Source: Clostridia bacterium
Lineage (GTDB): Bacteria; Bacillota; Clostridia; Christensenellales; CAG-917
Reading direction: 5' to 3'
Length of the DNA: 48,797 nt
Assembly: GCA_900763875.1 (NCBI GenBank)
Contig: CAAFLX010000025.1
Coordinates: forward strand, 1-48,797
A program made the translations under genes and the position numbers. Position 1 is the stretch's first letter; every line of letters begins with the position of its first letter. Positions 1 to 6,990 of this stretch are shown here, one piece after another. The notes beneath the pieces are model-generated. The model saw only the letters and a program-made list of their open reading frames with translations. It was not told the origin of the DNA and made no database searches.

Positions 1-81
1 GCAAGCAAGTTTGAAGAAACTCAAATAAGATTTTATGCGCGCGAATTTTGCACGAAAAACACAAAAAATCTCAAATCATTG

Positions 82-95
82 TTGACATATGTCAA
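82..95. promoter_or_regulatory. Perfect palindrome overlapping the -35 box, candidate operator
   Basis: TTGACATATGTCAA reads identically on both strands and contains the whole -35 hexamer, so a protein bound here would block or reposition RNA polymerase. The TTGA...TCAA arms resemble sites of the Crp/Fnr family, but the binding protein cannot be named from sequence. The first gene of the operon encodes an HTH protein and could be an autoregulator; that is inference. Confidence 0.5.
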
Positions 96-110
96 AAATA
101 GTGCTATTAA
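82..110 (+). promoter_or_regulatory. Sigma-A type promoter of the DUF134 cluster
   Basis: TTGACA (82-87) is followed after a 17-bp spacer by TATTAA (105-110), a near-consensus housekeeping promoter. The start codon it serves is about 33 bp downstream and has a strong ribosome binding site (GGAGGA, 133-138). Confidence 0.75.
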
Positions 111-142
111 TATTATATATTAATTCACCCTTGGAGGAGAGT

Positions 143-502
143 ATGCCAAGACGCGCGATTTGCAAAAAAGTGTGCTGTATGCCCAAGTGCAGGCGGTTTG
201 CCGCGCTCGAATCGGCAGGCGACACCGAGGTCAATTTGAGCGTTGAGGAGTACGAGGTCGTCAGACTTTTGGACTATCAGGGCTTCACGCAGCAAGAGGC
301 GGCTCAAAAAATGGGCATTGCTCGCACCACCGTCCAAGCTCTTTACGAGCAGGCGAGAAAGAGCATTGCAAAAACTCTCGTCGAGGGCGGGAATTTGGTG
401 ATTTCAGGCGGCAATTATTATCTTTGCAACGGTCAGGAAACTGAATGTAACTGCGGAGGTTGTCAAAGACACAACAACAACGTAAAAGGAGAATCAAAAT
501 GA
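143..502 (+). CDS. DUF134 family HTH protein
   Basis: A 119-residue protein of the DUF134 family. It has an N-terminal Cys-rich segment (CKKVCCMPKCRRF) and a sigma-70 region 4-like helix-turn-helix around residues 50-80 (GFTQQEAAQKMGIARTTVQ). A second Cys group (CNCGGC) lies near the C-terminus, so the protein may bind metal or an Fe-S cluster. The ATG at 143 is chosen over an upstream in-frame start at 89 because GGAGGA lies 5 bp before it, the family begins MPRR-, and position 89 falls inside the promoter. Its stop overlaps the start of the NifX-like gene (ATGA), so the two are translationally coupled. Such proteins commonly neighbour NifX/NifB-type genes in Clostridia. A DNA-binding role is likely but the targets are unknown. 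Confidence 0.88.
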   Translation: MPRRAICKKVCCMPKCRRFAALESAGDTEVNLSVEEYEVVRLLDYQGFTQQEAAQKMGIARTTVQALYEQARKSIAKTLVEGGNLVISGGNYYLCNGQETECNCGGCQRHNNNVKGESK

Positions 503-903
503 AAATTGCGGTAACCTATGACAACGGACAAGTATTTCAACACTTCGGACACACTCAAACCTTCAAGGTTTACGACGTTGAAAACGAGCAAGTCGTATCC
601 ACGCACGTCGTGACGGCAACGGAGGGCGGACACAGCGCGCTTGCAACGCTTTTGCAAAACAACGCAATAGACGTTCTCATTTGCGGAGGAATCGGCGGCG
701 GCGCACAAAACGCTTTGAAAGAACTCGGCATTCGTTTGTTCGGCGGCGTCACGGGCGATGCCGACAAAGCGGTGGACGATTTCTTGCACGGCACGCTTGC
801 GTACGTTGCAAACGTCAGATGTAACCATTTTGACGAGCATCACGGCGGTGAAGAACATCACCATTGCCACGGCGCGCACGGTTGCACGCACTCTTGCAAA
901 TAA
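499..903 (+). CDS. NifX/NifB-type dinitrogenase Fe-Mo cofactor biosynthesis domain protein
   Basis: A 134-residue protein of the NifX/NifB C-terminal fold (Fe-Mo-co binding family), starting MKIAVTYDNGQVFQHFGH. The conserved glycine-rich segment CGGIGGGAQNAL lies near residues 69-80. The C-terminus is a His/Cys-rich tail (HHGGEEHHHCHGAHGCTHSCK), a probable metal-binding extension. The ATG at 499 follows AAAGGAGA; an upstream in-frame start at 460 would lie inside the DUF134 gene. No nitrogenase structural genes are present, so this is probably one of the many NifX-like proteins that handle Fe-S or Mo-S clusters outside nitrogen fixation. Family assignment is firm; cellular role is inferred. 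Confidence 0.88.
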   Translation: MKIAVTYDNGQVFQHFGHTQTFKVYDVENEQVVSTHVVTATEGGHSALATLLQNNAIDVLICGGIGGGAQNALKELGIRLFGGVTGDADKAVDDFLHGTLAYVANVRCNHFDEHHGGEEHHHCHGAHGCTHSCK

Positions 904-975
904 TATGTCGTTTTAAGGCAAATAATATCCGTTGCAAGGCAAATGTTTGCGCTTTTGAACACAAAGGAGCGATTT

Positions 976-1164
976 ATGGAAAAGGAACTTAAAGTTATCG
1001 TCGGCAGATGCCCACAAAACCACAAGTGCCCGTCGGTTTCGATATGCCCTGTGGGAGCGTTGGAACAAGACGGATTCAGTGCTCCGACCGTCAACCAAGA
1101 AAAGTGCATTAGATGCGGCAAATGTGCAAAGTTTTGCCCAAAACAAGTACTTGTTTTGGATTGA
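976..1164 (+). CDS. Small 2x[4Fe-4S]-like ferredoxin
   Basis: A 62-residue ferredoxin-like protein. The C-terminal cluster motif is classical (CIRCGKCAKFCP). The N-terminal half has a divergent set of cysteines (CPQNHKCPSVSICP) with wider spacing than CxxCxxCxxxCP, so the first cluster may be altered. AAGGAG (964-969) sits 6 bp before the ATG at 976, which decides against the in-frame start at 943. It follows the NifX-like gene by 72 bp on the same strand and is probably cotranscribed. It likely carries electrons for, or donates clusters to, the neighbouring metal/Fe-S proteins. Confidence 0.85.
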   Translation: MEKELKVIVGRCPQNHKCPSVSICPVGALEQDGFSAPTVNQEKCIRCGKCAKFCPKQVLVLD

Positions 1165-1202
1165 TTTCTGAATTGAAAACTGCAAATAACAACAAACTGT
1201 TT

Positions 1203-1240
1203 CGTGGTGCAAAGCGGTGCTCTGCACCACGATTTTAACT
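1203..1240 (+). terminator. Probable intrinsic terminator after the ferredoxin gene
   Basis: CGTGGTGCA (1203-1211) pairs perfectly with TGCACCACG (1223-1231) around an 11-nt loop, followed by ATTTTAACTTTTC. The U-tract is interrupted, so efficiency may be moderate. The rest of 1165-1468 is AT-rich and shows no gene; it holds a small 6-bp hairpin (CGCCAA/TTGGCG, 1383-1396) without a T-run. Confidence 0.6.
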
Positions 1241-1468
1241 TTTCAAAACCAAATATAACAAAAAACGGTTTCAACATCTTTTTACAGTAAATATTCTGTT
1301 TTTTAAGCATATTTTTTGGAATATTCGATGATTTGACAGCATTAAATCGACAAAACAATCATTGATTCAACAAATTTTTTTTCGCCAAGGTTGGCGATTT
1401 CAATCAAAAAAGGTCAAAGACGTAAAGTATTAAAAAAATCGCACTTTGTCGGAATTTGTCAAAACGGA

Positions 1469-1498
1469 TTGAAAACAACGGCGTATTTATGATATAAA
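1469..1498 (+). promoter_or_regulatory. Promoter of the C1 peptidase gene
   Basis: TTGAAA (1469-1474), an 18-bp spacer and an extended -10 (TGATATAAA, hexamer 1493-1498). The -10 region lies within a near-palindrome of TATTTAT and ATAAATA. The predicted 5' UTR is about 120 nt with no recognised riboswitch. Confidence 0.55.
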
Positions 1499-1624
1499 TA
1501 CAATTGACACTCAACTTTGCAAGCGGACTTTTGGCGAGCGTAGCGCAATGTTTGGGACTTTTAAGCGAGTGCATTGCAACAAAAAAGCGCAATAGAATCA
1601 CTGTTGCGAGGCGTGCGGAGAGAT

Positions 1625-3943
1625 ATGAAACAAACAGGATTTGCAAATTTCATATTAAAGTTTTTGGCGATGGTTCTCTTGGTGACGCTGTCGATTTTCG
1701 TCGTTGCAAACGAAACGACTTTTTCATCGCCCTTCGTTGCTTATGCGGAGGATTTGAGCCAAGTAGATAGCCAAAATTCCGCAAATGTTCAAGATTTTTC
1801 AACCTCAACAGATGATTTTTATCAATCTGTGGATTACATCTCGGCTCTTGCCAAATTCGACCCGCGCGACGCGCTCACGCCAATAAAAGATCAGTCGGGC
1901 ACAAATCTTTGTTGGGCATATTCGGCAATAAACGCGTCAGAGGCGGCAATACTGAAAAACAAACTTGCGTCAAAGGACGATTTGCGCTTAAATCCCAAAG
2001 CTCTCGCCTATCGCAAATACTATCGCAATGCCGATCCGCTTGGCAACAACGCAAATTATGCAAGCCCAAATGGAGGCGATTGGACGCAAAAAGAGGGTAA
2101 TATCGGCATAACCGCGCCACTTTTGAGTATGTGGCAAGGGCCGATTGCAGGGGATAAGCCTGCCGCAAACGTTTGGGAAAACGCGCAATACCGCTTTGAG
2201 AGCGCAAATTTGATATGGTCGGATTTGTCGGGAGAGGATAGAATTGAGGAAATTAAACGCGCCATTGCAAAGTACGGCGCGGTGACAGCCTCTTGCTCAT
2301 ATGACGGCGGAACAAAGCCGTATTACAACGACAACGCGGCAACAGGCGCTATTCCGCACGCAATTACGCTCGTGGGGTGGGACGATAATATCGACAAAGA
2401 TTTGTTCAAACCGGGCAAGGTGGGGCGCAACGGCGGTTGGCTTGTCAAAAACAGCTATTCGGATAATGGATATTTTTGGTTGACGTATGAAAGCAAGATT
2501 GCAAAAACCACCGCTTGGGCATTTGAGTATGCTCAAAAAGACGCTTACGATTTCAACTATTATTACGACAACAACGAGCAAGATTTCGGGATTTCAAACG
2601 TCAAGCAAGCCGCCAACGTTTTTGAGGCAAAAAAAGGGACTCAATCGAAGTTTGAATACGTCGAGGCTGTCAACGTCGGCTTTGTCGGAAACGACGTCAC
2701 CGTAAACGTGAAAGTCTACACAAATTTGTCGGGAATGGGGCAGGTTGCTGTCGAAAGAGGCAATCTATCCGCTCAAAAAGCGGAAACGTTCAAATATGGC
2801 GGATACAACACAATCAAACTCGACAAGCCCGTACAGGTTGAAAAGGGCACTTATTTTTCAATCGTCGTCGAGGTTTCAAACAAGTCGGGCGACGCCGTTT
2901 TAAGCATTGCTCAAAACGATGTAAACAAGCCCTCTTTTCGCAAAACGTACGATGGTTACGCCCCTATTTACGGCGGGTGCGTTGCAAGAATCAAGGCGTA
3001 CACCAAGTTGAAAGATGCAGACGCTCCGCAAGAGGAGCACGACTATGGCAAACTCGTGCCAAAAGTTGAATCAACTTGCACGTTGGCAGGGATAGAGGCG
3101 CATTACCGGTGCTTGAAGTGCGGCAAATATTTTGACGAAAACAAGCGTGAAACCAGTCTTGAATCGCTTGAAATTGCAATTAATCCAAATGCTCACCACT
3201 ACACGGAGTGGATAAATCAAGTGCCTGCAACTTGCACCGAACAAGGTGTAAAAGGGCACAAAAACTGCATATATTGTGGCAAAAATTTTGACAAAGACGG
3301 CGGCGAGATTGCCGATTTGACCATACCTAAAGTCAATCATAGCTTTGGCAAATGGGCGGCAGAGGTTGCTCCGACCGTTGAAAAAGAGGGCGTAAAAGCC
3401 CACAAAGATTGCACGGTGTGTCATAGGCATTTTGACGAACATGGCAATCAAATCGACAATCTAAGCATTGCAAAACTCAAAGGATACAAAGTTGTCGTAA
3501 ACGGCGGCGAGGGCGGCGGATACGTTGCCGTCGGAAATAAAATAACCGTCAAGGCAAACGCGCCCGAACAGGGCAAAATCTTCAAGGGCTGGCAGGACGC
3601 AAGCGGTAAAATCGTCAGCACGGATGCCGAATACACGTTCACCGTGACGGGCGAAACGCAGCTTGTTGCAGTGTATGCAAGTGCGCCGACAGGCGGTGAT
3701 ATAAGCGGCGATATAGGCGGTGGAATCGGCGGCGTCCCCGACGGCGGTACAAACACGCCCGACAGCGGCATAGACAAACCCGACGCCCCCTCAACCCCAA
3801 CGCCCGACGTGCCGTCGGATTTAAACGATAAACGTTTTCCCAAGGGAGCTATTGTCGGCATTGTTCTAGCGGCTATGCTCCTTGTCTCCCTCTTCGGCTT
3901 TGCAATCTATCGATTCAAAAAGAAGAAAAACGCTCGCAAGTAG
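1625..3943 (+). CDS. Secreted, membrane-anchored C1 (papain-like) cysteine peptidase with CxxC repeats
   Basis: A 772-residue surface protease. Residues 1-41 form a signal peptide ending AYA|ED. The papain-like domain covers about 75-295, with the oxyanion-hole Gln90, catalytic Cys96 (NLCWAYS), His245 (PHAITLVGW) and Asn276 (VKNSYS). Residues about 300-460 are beta-rich and resemble the lectin-like domain that follows many clostridial C1 peptidases. Three related repeats of about 50 residues follow (about 471-618), with CxxC pairs at 496/499, 548/551 and 596/599. Next come a bacterial surface repeat (about 619-686, GWQDASGK), a Gly/Pro linker and a C-terminal membrane helix with the tail KKKKNARK. 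There is no canonical LPxTG. The ATG at 1625 gives the complete signal peptide; an upstream TTG at 1574 would bury it. Substrate unknown. Confidence 0.9.
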   Translation: MKQTGFANFILKFLAMVLLVTLSIFVVANETTFSSPFVAYAEDLSQVDSQNSANVQDFSTSTDDFYQSVDYISALAKFDPRDALTPIKDQSGTNLCWAYSAINASEAAILKNKLASKDDLRLNPKALAYRKYYRNADPLGNNANYASPNGGDWTQKEGNIGITAPLLSMWQGPIAGDKPAANVWENAQYRFESANLIWSDLSGEDRIEEIKRAIAKYGAVTASCSYDGGTKPYYNDNAATGAIPHAITLVGWDDNIDKDLFKPGKVGRNGGWLVKNSYSDNGYFWLTYESKIAKTTAWAFEYAQKDAYDFNYYYDNNEQDFGISNVKQAANVFEAKKGTQSKFEYVEAVNVGFVGNDVTVNVKVYTNLSGMGQVAVERGNLSAQKAETFKYGGYNTIKLDKPVQVEKGTYFSIVVEVSNKSGDAVLSIAQNDVNKPSFRKTYDGYAPIYGGCVARIKAYTKLKDADAPQEEHDYGKLVPKVESTCTLAGIEAHYRCLKCGKYFDENKRETSLESLEIAINPNAHHYTEWINQVPATCTEQGVKGHKNCIYCGKNFDKDGGEIADLTIPKVNHSFGKWAAEVAPTVEKEGVKAHKDCTVCHRHFDEHGNQIDNLSIAKLKGYKVVVNGGEGGGYVAVGNKITVKANAPEQGKIFKGWQDASGKIVSTDAEYTFTVTGETQLVAVYASAPTGGDISGDIGGGIGGVPDGGTNTPDSGIDKPDAPSTPTPDVPSDLNDKRFPKGAIVGIVLAAMLLVSLFGFAIYRFKKKKNARK

Positions 3944-4083
3944 CGCGCATTTTGCAAGATATGTTTGCCGAGTTTTATTCTTTTACATAGCGTAGAAAAT
4001 CGAGTATATCTCAAATCGAGATTTGTTTTACGACAAACGCCTGCACTTTAAAAAACGCAGTTGGTTTTGTGCAAAATACAATG

Positions 4084-4155
4084 AAAAAACACGCGTTTTT
4101 TGCGTGTTTTTTGATGTTTTTTTGCGTGTTTTTTGCGTGTTTTTTGATGTTTTTT
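4084..4155. terminator. Terminator hairpin with iterated 3' arms (11-bp tandem repeat)
   Basis: AAAAAACACGC (4084-4094) pairs with GCGTGTTTTTT (4102-4112). The 3' arm is repeated exactly at 4124-4134 and 4135-4145, with diverged copies (GATGTTTTTT-type) at 4113-4123 and 4146-4155. One 5' arm can therefore pair with any of three identical 3' arms, each ending in a T-run. It lies between the convergent peptidase and malic enzyme genes and should stop transcription from the left; the first hairpin also works on the other strand. The rest of 3944-4261 shows no gene. Confidence 0.65.
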
Positions 4156-4261
4156 ATATGTTTTCTATTCGGGTTTTGGTGCATTTTTGTGCGTTGCCCG
4201 ATTTTTCAAACCGCTATTTTTTGACTTTATAAGGTTTGTGCGTTGCGGTTATGCTTGCAAA

Positions 4262-5428
4262 CTAGTTGAGTTTTGACATGCCGCTTGCAATGGCTGCCTC
4301 TTTGACGGCTTTTGCAACGGTCTCTACGACGCGTTTGTCAAAGGGAGCAGGGATGATGTTTGTTTCGTCGGGGTTTTCAATGAGAGAGGCAAGAGCGTTT
4401 GACGCTGCGATTTTCATTTCCTCGTTGATGTCGGTTGCCCTTGCGTCGAGCGCGCCGCGGAAAATGCCGGGGAATGCAAGCACGTTGTTGATTTGGTTTG
4501 GCAAATCGCTCCTGCCCGTTGCCACGATGCGCGCACCTGCCTCGATTGCGAGAGCGGGGTCGATTTCGGGATTGGGATTTGCCATTGCAAAGACGATGGG
4601 GTCTTGTGCCATAGAGCGCACCATATCTTGCGAAAGTGCGTCTTTTACGCTCACTCCTATAAATGCGTCCGCGCCCTTTACGGCGTCTTTGAGCGAGCCG
4701 ACAACGCCGCGCGGATTGGTGCGTTTGGCAAGCGTGTTTTGTGCCGAATTGAATTTGTCACTCTCATCGATAATGCCGAGCCTATCGCACACAACGAGGT
4801 CTTTTGCGCCCAACGCAAGCAAGAAATTGGCAATGGCGATGCCTGCGCTTCCTGCGCCGTTTATGACCAAACGGGCAGTTGATATATCCTTTTTGACAAC
4901 TTTAAGTGCGTTTTGGAGCGCGGCGGCAAGAACTATTGCCGTGCCGTGCTGGTCGTCGTGAAAGACGGGAATATCGCAAAGTTGTTTGAGTCGTTTTTCC
5001 ACTTCAAAGCAACGAGGGGCGGATATGTCTTCGAGGTTGATGCCGCCGAAACTCGGGCTTAGGTTGTATATCGTGTTGACGATTTCGTCAACGTCCTGAC
5101 TTTTTAGGCAGAGGGGAATTGCGTCTATGCCCGCAAACTCGTGGAATAGCACGCACTTGCCTTCCATAACGGGCATACCTGCCTCAGGGCCTATGTTGCC
5201 AAGCCCCAAAACCGCGCTACCGTCGGTGATGACGGCAACCGTATTCCAACGCCTCGTGAGCGAGTAGGACAGCTCTTTGTTCTCTTTGATTGCGAGGCAG
5301 GGAGCGGCAACGCCGGGGGTGTAGGCGAGAGACAAGTCCTGCTTGTTTTCCACTTTTGCGCGGGATACGACTTCGAGCTTGCCTTTCCATTCATAGTGTT
5401 TTTTCAAGGATTCTTCGGAATAGTTCAT
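4262..5428 (-). CDS. NAD(P)-dependent malic enzyme (oxaloacetate-decarboxylating malate dehydrogenase)
   Basis: A 388-residue malic enzyme of the short bacterial class, converting malate to pyruvate and CO2 with reduction of NAD(P). Visible family motifs in order are the N-terminal SLAYTPGVAAPC, the substrate/metal region VITDGSAVLGLGNIGPEAG, FHDDQHGTA, the Rossmann glycine motif GAGSAGIA, FAMANPNPEI and GRSDLPNQINNVLAFPG. The start is preceded by GGAG on the minus strand. It is divergent from the fumarase genes across 82 bp, so the two loci probably share regulation and form a fumarate-malate-pyruvate route. NAD versus NADP preference cannot be decided here. Confidence 0.95.
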   Translation of the reverse strand: MNYSEESLKKHYEWKGKLEVVSRAKVENKQDLSLAYTPGVAAPCLAIKENKELSYSLTRRWNTVAVITDGSAVLGLGNIGPEAGMPVMEGKCVLFHEFAGIDAIPLCLKSQDVDEIVNTIYNLSPSFGGINLEDISAPRCFEVEKRLKQLCDIPVFHDDQHGTAIVLAAALQNALKVVKKDISTARLVINGAGSAGIAIANFLLALGAKDLVVCDRLGIIDESDKFNSAQNTLAKRTNPRGVVGSLKDAVKGADAFIGVSVKDALSQDMVRSMAQDPIVFAMANPNPEIDPALAIEAGARIVATGRSDLPNQINNVLAFPGIFRGALDARATDINEEMKIAASNALASLIENPDETNIIPAPFDKRVVETVAKAVKEAAIASGMSKLN

Positions 5429-5475
5429 AAAAAAATCTCCGTCCGATTTGATAGGATAAGTTTACATCAAATGCC

Positions 5476-5492
5476 TTGAATTTGCAATTCAA
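5476..5492. promoter_or_regulatory. Inverted repeat in the malic enzyme/fumarase intergenic region, candidate operator
   Basis: TTGAATT and AATTCAA form a perfect inverted repeat around TGC. The left arm is also the -35 box of the fumarase promoter. Its position between two divergent genes of one pathway suggests a shared regulator; the protein is unknown. Confidence 0.4.
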
Positions 5493-5504
5493 TTAAGGTA
5501 TAAT
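5476..5504 (+). promoter_or_regulatory. Promoter of the fumarase genes, possibly giving a leaderless mRNA
   Basis: TTGAAT (5476-5481), a 17-bp spacer and a consensus TATAAT (5499-5504). Only 6 bp separate the -10 box from the ATG at 5511, so the expected transcription start coincides with the start codon. No Shine-Dalgarno sequence lies at a usable distance. Confidence 0.65.
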
Positions 5505-5510
5505 CGACGT

Positions 5511-6347
5511 ATGAAAACGATAACTTACAGTCAAATTGCAACAGCGGCGGAAAATTTGGTGACGGCATGCAGTCAAATCGAGCCGTCGTGTTTGAGAGCC
5601 ATCGAGCGCGCGCTTGTCAAAGAGAGCAATAAAAATGCGAAAACCGCAATAGATATGCTCCTCAAAAACGCAACTCTTGCCAAGGACAAGGGGCTTGCGG
5701 TTTGTCAAGACACGGGCATGGCGGTGTTTTTCGTGCGGCTCGGTCAGGACGTACACGTCGAGGGCGGCTTGCTTGAAGACGCAATCAACGAGGGCGTGCG
5801 AACGGGCTATGCGAAGAACGGCTATCGCGCAAGCGTTCTTGATCCGATAACGAGGAAGAACACGGGCGACAATACGCCTGCCATCGTGCATATCGAGCTG
5901 GTTTTGGGCGACAATCTCGAATTGACGTTTTTGCCCAAAGGATTCGGCAGTGAAAATATGTCGAGGCTTTTTATGCTCAAACCCTCGCAAGGCGTGGAGG
6001 GGGTGAAAGAGTGTATTGTGCGAGCGGTGCAAGAGGCAGGGGCGAATCCCTGTCCACCGATAATCGTGGGCGTGGGCATAGGCGGCACGGCGGAAAAGGC
6101 AATGGAAGTTGCAAAGGCGCAACTGTTGAGAGAAGTGGGCAAGCCGTCCGATGACGATACCCTTGCTCAAATGGAGAGGGAAGTGCTTGCAAAAATCAAC
6201 GCGCTCAACATCGGTGCGCAAGGCTTTGGCGGCGACACGACCGCGCTTGCGGTGCATATAGGCAAGTTTGCAACGCACATCGCCGCGCTCCCCGTGGCTG
6301 TGAATATTCAATGCAACGCTATGCGCAAGTCGCATATCGTGTTGTGA
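5511..6347 (+). CDS. fumA: Class I (Fe-S) fumarate hydratase, alpha subunit
   Basis: A 278-residue protein matching the N-terminal (alpha) half of class I Fe-S hydro-lyases, which reversibly hydrate fumarate to L-malate in the cytoplasm. Three cysteines at expected positions to ligate the [4Fe-4S] cluster are Cys65 (CQDTGMAVFF), Cys181 (NPCPPIIVGVGIGG) and Cys268 (IQCNAMRKS). The beta subunit follows 7 bp downstream, the usual two-gene arrangement in Clostridia. L-tartrate dehydratase shares this architecture; the adjacent malic enzyme favours fumarase. The symbol follows clostridial usage and is not the E. coli single-chain isozyme. Confidence 0.92.
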   Translation: MKTITYSQIATAAENLVTACSQIEPSCLRAIERALVKESNKNAKTAIDMLLKNATLAKDKGLAVCQDTGMAVFFVRLGQDVHVEGGLLEDAINEGVRTGYAKNGYRASVLDPITRKNTGDNTPAIVHIELVLGDNLELTFLPKGFGSENMSRLFMLKPSQGVEGVKECIVRAVQEAGANPCPPIIVGVGIGGTAEKAMEVAKAQLLREVGKPSDDDTLAQMEREVLAKINALNIGAQGFGGDTTALAVHIGKFATHIAALPVAVNIQCNAMRKSHIVL

Positions 6348-6354
6348 GGTGGCT

Positions 6355-6888
6355 ATGGAATACAGATTGAACACGCCTCTTGACAAAGCTCAAATCGCCA
6401 AACTTCGCGTTGGCGACGTCGTATATATTACGGGCAAACTGCTCACTGGCAGGGACGCGGCGCACAAGCGTATATTTGAAGCGATAGGCGAGGGCAAGCC
6501 TCTGCCCGTTGAGATAAAAGGACAGGCGATTTATTATGTCGGGCCGTGCGAAAAGGACGGCAAAGTGTTGTCGGCAGGCCCTACCACTTCAATGCGCATG
6601 GACGCATACGCGCCGTTGCTGTATGACGAGGGTGTTGTTGCAACCATTGGCAAGGGCGACAGAAACGCGGCTGTTTACGATGCGATAAAGCGCAACGGCG
6701 GAGTGTATCTTGCCGCAATCGGCGGAGCGGGCGCACTGTACGCAAGCAAAATCAAAAGCTCGAAAGTGCTTGCCTACGACGACCTCGGCACGGAATCGAT
6801 ACACGAGTTTGAAGTTGAAGATTTTCCTTGCGTTGTTGCGATTGACGGCAGGGGAGAGAGTGTGTATAGAGCCACTGTGTTGCAATGA
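6355..6888 (+). CDS. fumB: Class I (Fe-S) fumarate hydratase, beta subunit
   Basis: A 177-residue protein matching the C-terminal (beta) half of class I fumarases, which completes the active site with the alpha subunit. Typical segments are LRVGDVVYITGKLLTGRDAAHKR near the N-terminus, GPTTSMRMDAYAP and GGAGALYASKI. The ATG at 6355 has GAGG just upstream at normal spacing; an in-frame GTG at 6349 overlaps that site and is less likely. It is in an operon with the alpha subunit. The following intergenic region starts with a hairpin array that may also serve as its transcript end. Confidence 0.92.
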   Translation: MEYRLNTPLDKAQIAKLRVGDVVYITGKLLTGRDAAHKRIFEAIGEGKPLPVEIKGQAIYYVGPCEKDGKVLSAGPTTSMRMDAYAPLLYDEGVVATIGKGDRNAAVYDAIKRNGGVYLAAIGGAGALYASKIKSSKVLAYDDLGTESIHEFEVEDFPCVVAIDGRGESVYRATVLQ

Positions 6889-6912
6889 AATGCACGCAAG
6901 CGGAAAATGAAT

Positions 6913-6989
6913 GATATCGCACTTTGTGCGATGATATCACTTTGTGATGATATCGTTGAGGCACGATGATATCCAAACTTTGTTTGGAT
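6913..6989. repeat. Array of four variable-stem hairpins delimited by GATATC
   Basis: GATATC occurs at 6913, 6933, 6949 and 6968. Each begins a short perfect hairpin: ATCGCAC-TTT-GTGCGAT, ATCAC-TTT-GTGAT, ATCGT-TGAGGC-ACGAT and ATCCAAAC-TTT-GTTTGGAT. Stem sequence and length differ, but pairing is kept and three loops are TTT. This is structure conserved without sequence. It sits just after fumB and touches the dispersed repeat that starts at 6991. Confidence 0.75.
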
Positions 6990-6990
6990 T

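Noticed and set aside
1383..1396. CGCCAA/TTGGCG hairpin as a terminator
   Set aside because: The T-run precedes the stem on the plus strand and becomes an A-run after it on the minus strand, so it cannot terminate either way.
4023..4232. 69-codon frame after the peptidase gene
   Set aside because: It is produced by the 11-bp terminator repeats (repetitive Phe/Val/Cys) and has no ribosome binding site.
5493..6386. 297-codon open frame on the minus strand opposite fumarase
   Set aside because: The plus-strand fumarase alpha subunit is certain; the antisense frame has no domain and spans the fumarase promoter.
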